Below, piece after piece: positions 1 through 5,140 of a stretch of DNA of 5,140 nt. The translations under genes were made by a program, and so were the position numbers. The notes under the pieces are model-generated. The model made no database searches and had not been told where the DNA came from. It saw only the letters and a list, made by a program, of their open reading frames with translations. Every line of letters starts with the position of its first letter. Positions within the stretch are counted from its first letter, which is position 1. This DNA is from Bacillota bacterium (lineage in GTDB: Bacteria > Bacillota > Clostridia > Saccharofermentanales > Fastidiosipilaceae), in contig JAEZVR010000116.1 of the NCBI GenBank assembly GCA_023420715.1, positions 1 through 5,140 on the forward strand, in the 5' to 3' direction.

Positions 1-3000
1 CGTTGCAGCATCAGAATTTTGCGACACGGTAATTGTTGTCGTCACAGTCTCCTTAGACCCATCAACATACGTAATGAGATAGTTGACCGTCTGTACCTTC
101 CCGCTTTCATCTGTCGGATCAAATGGTGCGTTCGGGTCTGCTACCAATTCCACCTTGGCAATATCTGCCGTTTCGAGGTTCTTCGGCGTTGGCTTTGAGT
201 TTTCCGTAATCGCAGCCTTAACCGTTGCTTCTGACGGCGTCTGACGATAGCCAACCGTCAAAGGTGTGATGGACGGATTATAGGTATCTGCCGCGGTGCG
301 ATAAGTCACAACCACCGGTGTGCCCGTAGACAAGGTTGAACCATCTGGGAAGGTGACCGTTACCGTCGTCTCTTGGCGATGCCCATTTGCTTTAGGCTTT
401 ACGGTTAGGGCAGGCTGAATGCTAAATGTACCATTCGTCAAGGTCGCCTGTTCACCAACCATGGCTTTAATTTCATCCGCCGTGGGCGTATGACCATAGT
501 CATAGGTTTGGTTGACCGGCGTCAACGCCGTCTTCTGGTTGACACGCTTCCAGACATCTGCCTCAGATTCAACCAATGTCCGGATCGGGACATAGTCTGT
601 AGAGCCATCCACATAACGAACCTTAATCCGGTTCGGTGTGCCGTTTGGCGCATCGGATGCAGCTGTGCTGAACGGGGTCTCGAAGGTATAGCCATTCTGA
701 TGGACAGGCTTAACATATGCTTCACCAGATTCTTTTTCCGGATCAGTTGGCGTTGGCTTGTCAAACTTCACGCCAGAAGCCGCTGCCTGCTGTTCCCGTG
801 TTGGTGCATTTTCTGCTTCGCCCATCTTGCGTCCAGTATCCTCACCCTTAACAAAGCTGATGATCTGCATTGCCGCACTTGGGTTAAAGGTTTCTGCCGC
901 TGTTTTGACATCCACGAGCTGCGTTTTCTCCAAGATAGAACCATCTGGGAAGGTCACCTTGATATTGGCCGTCTGCTCATGCAAGGTCTTTTCGTCATCT
1001 GGCACATTTTTCGGCTTATTCGGCGCCGCCGTCGTCTTGGTGTCGATGCCCGTCACTTGAATGGACGTATTCGCCGGGAAGTCATCGCGATCTGTCTTTG
1101 CCAACAACTGATCATAATCCGTTTGCGTTAATTTTTGCGCATAGTCATATGTTGCCGCAACAGACGTCAAACCGTTCGGATGCTTTTTCTCAAAGCGATC
1201 CTTATCGCTTTCCACCGAAACATTCAACGGAACCGCTCCCGTTGTCTTGTCTGGATATTCCAACGTGATGTTCGTCGGCGTATTTTTTTGCGTTTGACTT
1301 GTGTTAATCACAGGCGCAAAGGCATATTTCGTATTCGCCGATACACGCGCCAAGCTCTCAGGTTTCAGTTGAGCTTTGGCAAGCGCCGCCTGGTCTGCAA
1401 TCTTTTCCTTGTAGTTCAAGGTCAGTACACGTCCGCCCGTTGCTGGATACTTCACCGGATCGAGCGCCAAGCCTGGATTGAAGGTATCAGCGGCCGACTT
1501 CACGCGAACGGTGGTGGTTATCGCATCCAGCGTGGAGCCATCGACAAAGCGAATGGTCACCGTGCGGGGTTGTTCATGGTAGGCGATACCGCCTTCTTCT
1601 GCGGGATCTTTGGGTTTGGTGGTCGGCTCAAAGTCGATAGCCTTATCCAAAGTTACCGTTGCCGTTGCCGGCAGGTTTGCCAAGTCGTTGCCTTCGAGCA
1701 AGTCTTTTGCGTCAAAGGCCTTCTTCGCAAAGTCGTGGTTGTAGTCATAAATGACATTGGCCTTAGCCGTCGGCGAGGTGTGGGTCTTTTTCCACGTCGT
1801 GGCGGCATCTTCGACCTCAACCTCAACCGGCACTTCGTCTGTTGTGCCATCGCCATAAGTCACGACAACAACAATTCCTCTCTTCGTGCCCGGTGTGCTC
1901 GTATCGATCGGGGTACTCGGCTTGAACTTAAAGGTTGTATCCGGCGGGAAGATGTCCTTACCGGTCTTATCTTGGGTTACAATCGCCGACTTAGCCTCAG
2001 TATCGCCAGGTGTTGAGCCATGTTCAACCACAATATTCGGTTTCTTCGCCTGAGGATCGAAGCTGTCTTTGCCGCTTTGCACCGTTACCGGCACATTCAC
2101 GGTTTCGGACGAACCATCTGGATAGGTGACCGTTATCGTTTCGTTGTATTGACCTGGTTGATCCACCTGCGTATTGACATAATTACCCGCAAATTGGGTC
2201 CTGTCTGGCAAATTGCCCGCTTTTTCCGGCTGTGCCGCATCGTACTTATTCGTTATACGATCCGTCAGCGGATATTTCGTCAAATCTGCCTTATACGGTA
2301 CGGTGAGCGATTCAACCACAGGGGTGTACTCGGTTGCCTGACTCGTGTCGGTCACCGTAATCGTGCCCGTTACCGGCTGCTTGCTCGTGCCATCTGGATA
2401 GTTCACCTTATAAGTAACCGTCTGTGGGGCATCTGTTTTGCGCGGATTAAAGCCACTGACAATTTCTACCGTTGCCGTCGGTGGAATGGTTTTGCCATCT
2501 TCATCTGACAAATGGTTCCGCAAGGTTTGGGCAGATGGTGTTTCGTTATACGTTACCGTAATCGGCGACATCTGAGGCTTAAAGGTGTCTGCAGCTGAAC
2601 GGATGGTCACTGTCGGATTAGCCGTCAAAGACGAACCATCGGAGAATGTCGCCGTTACCGTCACCGGTTGCGTATAGCCCGTAGACTGTGTGGGGCTCGT
2701 GTTAATCGTCGGCGTCACCGTAATCGTTGCTGACGGAATGGATTCCTGAACCAAACTGCGCTTATCCGCTTCTGTAATGGAATGTCCATAATCAAACGTC
2801 TGATCCTGACCCGTAATGCCAGTTTTCTGATTCGTTTCTTTCCAAAGATCAGCTTCGTCTTTTACCACAAAGGCAACTTCCACCTCATCCGTCGTCTTAT
2901 CTGGATAGGTAATCAAGACCTTCTTCTTGGCATCTTCGCTGCCAGCTGCCACACGATTCGTGGTATCTACCCCACCCTTAACCGTATAGGTTGAGTCAGT

Positions 3001-5140
3001 AGGCATACCTGTAGGCTTATTCACCAAGGCCTCTGCCTCTGCGTCGTAACGCGTCTTATTCACCGTCTCACCTTTTTTATAGGTGAGCTGGGCATTTGCC
3101 ACCGGTGTCGGATTAAAGGTATTGGCCGCATTCTGCACCACCACGGCTTGCGTGTTAGAAAGCGTGGTGCCGTCTGGGAACGTCACCAAAACATTTGCTG
3201 TTTGGGTATAGTTCTGCGGCGGATTATCTGCCTTTTCCTTAACCACATGTGTCTCTATACCTGACAGTTGCACCGTGGCATTTTCAGGCAATGCCGCTAA
3301 GCTTTGTGCCGTCAAAATCTTAGACGCATCGTTGTCGGTTGCCGTCGCCGTCTTGGTATAGGTCGTATTTAGCTTTTGATCGTAATCATAGGTCTGCGCT
3401 TGGGTCGTTAACCCATCTGGCTGTGCCTTGATAAAGCGATCTTTATCGGTTTGTACCGTCACCTTCAATGGAACAAAGCCCGTCGTCTTATCCGGATATT
3501 CCAATGTAATCTTGGTCTCTTTTTTGTCCACAGAGGTGTTGGTATCAATTGCCGGACTAAAGGCATACTTCGTCGCTTTGTTCACCCGTTTTAAGCTGTC
3601 AGGGTTAATTTGATCTTTTGCCAAGGCCGCTGCGTCGTCGATCGTAGACTTGTAAACCACAATCATTTCATCCGAGCCGTTTAGATACTTCTTCGGATCG
3701 AGCTTCAAGCCCTTATTAAAGGTATCCGCAGCCGATTTCACCCGTACCATCGTTTGAATCGGCGTCAAGGTGGAGCCATCGACAAAGCGAATGGTCACCG
3801 TGCGCGGCTGTTCGTGGTATGCTGGATCGCCAGCTTGCGCAGGATCTTTAGGCTTAGTTGTCGGCTCAAAGTCAATCGGCGTGTTTAAGGTCACCGTTGC
3901 TGTTGACGGCAAGTTTGCCAAATCGGCGCCCTCGAGCAAGTCTTTTGCGTCAAAGGCCTTCTTCGTAAAGTCGTGGTTGTAGTCATAAATGACATTGGAC
4001 TTAGCCGTCGGCGGCGTATGATTCTTTTTCCAGGTCGTGGCGGCATCTTCGACATCGATTTCAACTTCTACTTCGTCTGTTGTGCCATCGCCATAGGTCA
4101 CGACAACAATAATGCCTGGCTTCGTGCCCGGTGTGCTCGTATCGATGATTGTGCCCGGTTTAAACGAGAACGTCGTATCCGGCGGGAAGATGTTCTTGCC
4201 GGTCTGATCTTGGGTTACGATCGCCGATTTTGCCTCGGTATTGCCAGGTGTCGAACCATGCGGTACCACGATATTCGGCTTCTTGGCCTGCGGATCAAAA
4301 CTGTCTTTTCCGCTTTGCACCGTTACCGGAATCGTGGCGATTGCCGAAGACCGATCTGGATAGTTCACAGTTACCTTGGCTGTGTACTGGTTCGGAATAG
4401 CGGTATCCACATTTTCCCAACTCGGTACAAACGTTGCACCTTCTGGCAGGACAGGCGTCACATCCGTCGCCCCATGCTTATTGATAATTTGATCCACCAA
4501 ATTCCGCTTAGATTTATCTTCCTTGTATTTCAAGACAAGCGGACTTGCCTTAGGCGGATAAAGCGCAGCCTGGCTATTATTCGTCACCGTAATCTGACCG
4601 GTCACCTCATCGCTCGTGCCATCTGGATACTTCACTTTATAAGTAACCGTCTGTGGTGCATCTGTTTTGCGCGGATCAAAGCCACTGAGAATTTCTACCG
4701 TTGTCGTCGGTGGAATGGTCTTTTTGTTTTTATCGCTCAAATAGCCTTTGAGTGTATCGCCAGTGGGCGTTTCTCCATAGTTCACCGTAATCGGCGCCAT
4801 TTGAGGATTAAAGGTATCTGCGGCTGAACGGATGGTTACCGTTGGATTAGCCTTCAAAGACGAACCATCGGAGAATGTCGCCGTTACCGTCACTGGTTGC
4901 GTATAGCCACTCTTATCTTTAGGGCTCGTGTTGATGGCTGGTTCAACCGAAATCGTGGCAGACGGAATGGATTCTTCAATCAGGCTGTTGATGTCAGCCG
5001 GCAGGATGACGTGACCATAGTCGAAGGTCTGATTCTGACCCGTAATGCCCGTCTTCTGGTTCGTTTCCTTCCAAAGATCTGCCTGATCTTTCACAACCAT
5101 CGTCACCGAAACGTTGTCCTTTGAACTGTCGGGATAAATG
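1..5140 (-). CDS. Giant Rib/alpha-like (YPDG) repeat surface protein, internal fragment
   Basis: Reading the minus strand in the register of codons 1-3, 4-6 and so on gives 1713 sense codons and no stop, open at both ends. The protein is a string of 18 complete domains of 84-112 residues plus partial ones at each end. Domains end in turns such as VTYPDGSSETV, ITYPDKTTDEVEV and VTFPDGSTL, the hallmark of Rib/alpha-like domains of Gram-positive surface proteins. No cysteine occurs. Only six tryptophans occur, five of them at domain joints. The family usually forms rigid beta stalks in wall-anchored adhesins with an N-terminal secretion signal, a binding head and a C-terminal LPXTG-type anchor; none of those ends is visible here. 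The full protein must be well over 1713 residues. Secretion, anchoring and adhesion are inferred; the domain family is seen. MucBP, Big or Cna-B domains are less likely because the recurrent turn is YPDG-type. No gene symbol can be justified. Confidence 0.93.
13..294 (-). repeat. Rib-like domain B3
   Basis: Residues 1616-1709 (94 aa). It has the joint AADTYNP, strand LTVGYRQTPSEATVK, segment PKNLETADIAKVELV and closing ITYVDGSKETVTTTITV. About 9-10 residues longer than B1 and B2. It retains FDP and a QTVNYLI strand, matching FDPRK and QTVTYKV of B1. Confidence 0.82.
295..564 (-). repeat. Rib-like domain A3
   Basis: Residues 1526-1615 (90 aa). It has the joint EADVWKR (Trp 1530), NQKTALTPVNQ, YDYGH, ADEIKAMV, loop TLTNGTFSI and closing VTFPDGSTL. 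It is about 40% identical to A2. The IPSATI turn of A1 and A2 is replaced by a Thr/Asn-rich stretch. Confidence 0.82.
565..900 (-). repeat. Rib-like domain H2, enlarged
   Basis: Residues 1414-1525 (112 aa, the longest in the window). It has the joint AAETFNP, strand QIISFVKGED, a Glu/Ala/Gln-rich stretch ENAPTREQQAAA, a Pro/charged loop FDKPTPTDPEKESGEAY, segment HQNGYTFETP and closing VRYVDGSTDYV. The loop resembles that of the E domains (FEPTTKPKDP and following), although the closing turn is of the second flavour. It is assigned to type H by position and turn. Confidence 0.78.
901..1206 (-). repeat. Rib-like domain G2, long form
   Basis: Residues 1312-1413 (102 aa). It has the joint DKDRFEKKHPNGLT, segment TYDYAQKLTQTDYDQLL, turn FPANTSIQVTGID, a Pro/Lys/Asp-rich loop (APNKPKNVPDDEKTLHEQ) and closing VTFPDGSIL. 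It lacks the extra stretch of G1 but has a slightly longer loop before the closing strand. Confidence 0.82.
1207..1494 (-). repeat. Rib-like domain F2
   Basis: Residues 1216-1311 (96 aa). It has the joint AADTFNPGLALDPVKY, strand VLTLNYKEKI, AALAKAQLKPESL, TKYAFAPVINT and closing ITLEYPDKTTGAVPL. It shares the YPDK turn with F1, which marks this domain type. Confidence 0.83.
1495..1806 (-). repeat. Rib-like domain E2, long form
   Basis: Residues 1112-1215 (104 aa). It has the joint AATTWKK (Trp 1116), IYDYNHDF, AFDAKDLLEG, turn LPATATVTL, loop FEPTTKPKDPAEEGGIAY and closing TIRFVDGSTL. Same length as E1. Differences cluster in the Pro/charged loop and after the closing turn. Bases 1533-1566 are identical to 3771-3804. 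Confidence 0.85.
1807..2073 (-). repeat. Rib-like domain D2
   Basis: Residues 1023-1111 (89 aa). It has the joint GKDSFDPQ, HGSTPGDTEAKSAIV, turn FPPDTTFKF, IDTSTPGTKRGIVVVV and turn YGDGTTDEVPV. It differs from D1 at about 12 of 89 positions, mostly conservative or surface-type changes. Confidence 0.85.
2074..2340 (-). repeat. Rib-like domain C2
   Basis: Residues 934-1022 (89 aa). It has the joint QATEYTP, strand SLTVPYKADLTKY, turn NLPDRTQF, segment DQPGQYNETI and closing VTYPDGSSETVNV. The turn is canonical YPDG, unlike YPDR in C1. Like C1 it breaks the alternation: a first-flavour position with a Y-P-D turn and no YDYxH segment. Confidence 0.83.
2341..2595 (-). repeat. Rib-like domain B2
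   Basis: Residues 849-933 (85 aa). It has the joint AADTFKP, strand ITVTYNETPS, turn IPPTATVEIV, segment FNPRKTDAPQTVTYKV and turn YPDGTSKQPV. One extra residue relative to B1 lies after YPDGTS, where SDEV becomes SKQPV. Confidence 0.85.
2596..2856 (-). repeat. Rib-like domain A2
   Basis: Residues 762-848 (87 aa). It has the joint EADLWKE (Trp 766), NQKTGITGQ, FDYGH, turn IPSATITV and closing TATFSDGSSL. Same length as A1, no indel, about 80% identity. Confidence 0.85.
2857..3129 (-). repeat. Rib-like domain H1
   Basis: Residues 671-761 (91 aa). It has the joint AANTFNP, strand QLTYKKGETV, an acidic stretch YDAEAEALV, turn MPTDSTYTVKGG and closing ITYPDKTTDEVEV. It is a second-flavour domain. 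It closes U1 and leads directly into the Trp joint EADLW of A2. Its counterpart H2 is 21 residues longer and only weakly similar outside the joint and closing turn. Confidence 0.82.
3130..3447 (-). repeat. Rib-like domain G1, long form
   Basis: Residues 565-670 (106 aa). It has the joint DKDRF, segment TYDYDQKL, turn LPENATVQLSG, loop KEKADNPPQNYTQTAN and closing VTFPDGTTL. Compared with G2 it carries roughly 8-10 extra residues, low in complexity (near TKTATATDND), between the YDY segment and the proline turn. It is about 37% identical to G2 overall, with the joint and closing turn matching well. Confidence 0.82.
3448..3732 (-). repeat. Rib-like domain F1
   Basis: Residues 470-564 (95 aa). 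It has the joint AADTFNKGLKLDPKKY, strand MIVVYKSTIDDAAALAK, segment TKYAFSPAIDT and closing ITLEYPDKTTGFVPL. The turn has Lys for Gly (YPDK). It is about 57% identical to F2. Conservation is strongest around AALAK, TKYAF and the closing turn, and weakest in the strand after KKY. Confidence 0.83.
3733..4044 (-). repeat. Rib-like domain E1, long form
   Basis: Residues 366-469 (104 aa). It has the joint AATTWKK (Trp 370), segment IYDYNHDF, a helix-like stretch around AFDAKDLLEG, turn LPSTATVTL, a Pro/charged loop FEPTTKPKDPAQAGDPAY and closing TIRFVDGSTL. The extra length over a standard domain is in that loop and in the stretch after YDYNH. It is about 84% identical to E2. Bases 3932-3998 match 1694-1760 with one mismatch. 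Confidence 0.85.
4045..4311 (-). repeat. Rib-like domain D1
   Basis: Residues 277-365 (89 aa). It has the joint GKDSFDPQ, segment HGSTPGNTEAKSAIV, turn FPPDTTFSF, segment IDTSTPGTKPGIIVVV and turn YGDGTTDEVEV. This is the best conserved domain type between units, about 87% identical to D2 with no length change. Confidence 0.85.
4312..4572 (-). repeat. Rib-like domain C1
   Basis: Residues 190-276 (87 aa). It starts at the joint QAALYPP and has strand PLVLKYKED, turn LPEGATFV and closing VNYPDRSSAIATIPVTVQS, where Arg replaces the usual Gly of YPDG. It holds the only Trp outside a joint (residue 241, in PSWEN). It sits in a first-flavour position but carries a YPD turn and no YDYxH segment. 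It is only about 40% identical to C2, though its last residues PVTVQS match exactly. Confidence 0.82.
4573..4824 (-). repeat. Rib-like domain B1
   Basis: Residues 106-189 (84 aa, the shortest in the window). It has the joint AADTFNP, strand ITVNYGETPT, turn IPPTTTVEIL, segment FDPRKTDAPQTVTYKV and turn YPDGTSDEV. This is the classic second flavour and the closest in length to a standard Rib domain. It is about 74% identical to B2, which carries one extra residue near the YPDG turn. Confidence 0.85.
4825..5085 (-). repeat. Rib-like domain A1
   Basis: Residues 19-105 (87 aa). The joint is QADLWKE with Trp at residue 23. It is followed by NQKTGITGQ, the segment FDYGH, the turn IPSATISV and the closing hairpin TATFSDGSSL. 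It is the first-flavour (F-x-D-G-x-x-L) member of a domain pair. It is about 80% identical to A2, with differences concentrated just after FDYGH and in the loop after the INTSP motif. Bases 4854-4893, coding for the closing turn, are identical to 2625-2664. Confidence 0.85.
5086..5140 (-). repeat. C-terminal strands of an H-type domain from the preceding unit
   Basis: The first 18 readable residues include IYPDSSKDNVSV followed by TMVVKD. They align with the end of domain H1 (ITYPDKTTDEVEV, AFVVKD), so at least one more unit or H-type domain lies before U1 outside the window. The turn reads YPDSS, without the usual glycine. Confidence 0.8.

Larger units (their letters stand above)
1..564 (-). 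repeat. Higher-order repeat unit U3, partial (A, B and start of C)
   Basis: Window residues 1526-1713 start a third unit with the joint EADVWKR, followed by NQKT and YDYGH exactly where U1 and U2 have NQKT and FDYGH, then an AADTYNP domain matching AADTFNP and AADTFKP. The last four residues (DAAT) occupy the place of the C-domain joints QAALY and QATEY. This copy is only about 40% identical to U2 in domain A, so it is the same type by position and motif but far more diverged than U1 is from U2. Confidence 0.82.
565..2856 (-). repeat. Higher-order repeat unit U2: eight domains A-H, complete
   Basis: Window residues 762-1525 repeat the A-H order of U1 but are 21 residues longer (764 against 743). 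Most of the extra length is in the last domain, H, which is 112 residues here against 91 in U1. Domains A, B, D and E are about 74-87% identical to those of U1 by hand alignment, F about 57%, and C, G and H are much lower. U2 is continuous with U1 and U3, with no spacer. Confidence 0.9.
2857..5085 (-). repeat. Higher-order repeat unit U1: eight domains A-H, complete
   Basis: Window residues 19-761 form one full eight-domain unit of 743 residues. It begins at the joint QADLW and ends just before the equivalent joint EADLW. The same domain types recur in the same order in the next unit: short exact words align at an offset of 2229 bases at the A and B domains, 2238 in D and E, and 2241 at the F/G joint. 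All offsets are multiples of three, so indels between units keep the frame. This is a duplication of a whole eight-domain block, not simple one-domain tandem repetition. Confidence 0.9.

Noticed and set aside
522..764. Short minus-strand open frame (80 codons), and another at 1653-1856
   Set aside because: Both are out of frame with the 1713-codon frame and fully inside it. Their Arg/Ser/Thr-rich translations show no domain, so they are frame shadows.
1495..1806. E domains as Cna-B type domains with intramolecular isopeptide bonds
   Set aside because: I could not identify a consistent Lys-Asn/Glu arrangement typical of Cna-B. The FVDGSTL hairpin and the AADTF joint that follows fit the Rib-like pattern of the neighbours better.
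490..2508. Long plus-strand open frames at 490-1131, 1135-2016 and 2020-2508
   Set aside because: They lie in the antisense register exactly codon-on-codon with the minus-strand gene. Stops on that strand need TTA, CTA or TCA codons in the sense gene, which are rare here, so long open stretches appear by chance. Their translations are Arg/Ile/Cys-rich with no recognisable domain.
3973..4827. Plus-strand open frame of 284 codons resembling the one at 1135-2016
   Set aside because: The two resemble each other only because they are antisense to the same repeated D and E domains of U1 and U2. The similarity is inherited from the sense-strand repeat and does not show a duplicated gene.
2782..5124. 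Small plus-strand frames at 2782-2994, 3428-3613, 3770-3982 and 4897-5124
   Set aside because: All are antisense to conserved domain segments, without convincing ribosome binding sites or recognisable products.
1..5140. CRISPR array or short tandem repeats
   Set aside because: The repeated words are spaced by whole domains or by about 2.2 kb, diverge in a codon-aware way and encode protein motifs. There is no regular short repeat-spacer pattern.
1..5140. Frameshift, internal stop or pseudogene status
   Set aside because: All 1713 codons read through, all length differences between units are multiples of three, and domain motifs continue in frame from one end to the other.
1..5140. Internal promoter, terminator or riboswitch
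   Set aside because: The whole span is coding and repetitive. No clear inverted repeat followed by a T-run, or convincing promoter pair, was seen on either strand by eye.

Overview
The window is one uninterrupted minus-strand reading frame. Taking codons as 1-3, 4-6 and so on and reading from 5139 down to 1 gives 1713 consecutive sense codons with no stop, and the gene runs off both ends. The product is the middle of a giant, cysteine-free, Thr/Val/Asp/Pro-rich protein built from Rib/alpha-like beta domains (YPDG family; Pfam Rib / RibLong from memory). No start codon, signal peptide, sorting signal, promoter or terminator lies in the window. I see no second gene, RNA gene, mobile element or CRISPR array.

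The repeats are nested. (1) The basic domain is 84-112 residues. It starts at an aromatic joint such as AADTF, EADLW or KDSF, has a central proline turn such as LPxxATV or IPPTTTV, and ends in a strand-turn-strand such as VTYPDGTTDEVEV. (2) Domains mostly alternate between two flavours: one with F-x-D-G-[ST]-x-L at the turn and often a YDYxH segment, the other with Y-x-D-[GK]-T-x-[DG]. (3) Eight distinguishable domains, named A to H here, form a higher-order unit. Read N to C, the window holds the tail of an H domain (5086-5140), a complete unit U1 (2857-5085, 743 residues), a complete unit U2 (565-2856, 764 residues), and the start of a third unit U3 (1-564: A, B and the first residues of C). 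That is 18 complete domains.

The units match unevenly. By my hand alignment U1 and U2 share about 80% of residues in A, 74% in B, 87% in D, 84% in E and 57% in F, but only about 40% in C and G and less in H. U3 is more distant. This mosaic suggests recombination or uneven selection within one gene.

The likely organism is a Gram-positive bacterium (Bacillota is most likely, Actinomycetota possible) with base composition near half G+C by eye. The genus cannot be fixed from this sequence. The likely role is a long extracellular stalk of a wall-anchored adhesin that presents an N-terminal binding head away from the cell. The domain family is recognised from motifs. The stalk and adhesin role is inferred from that family and architecture, since neither end of the protein is visible.
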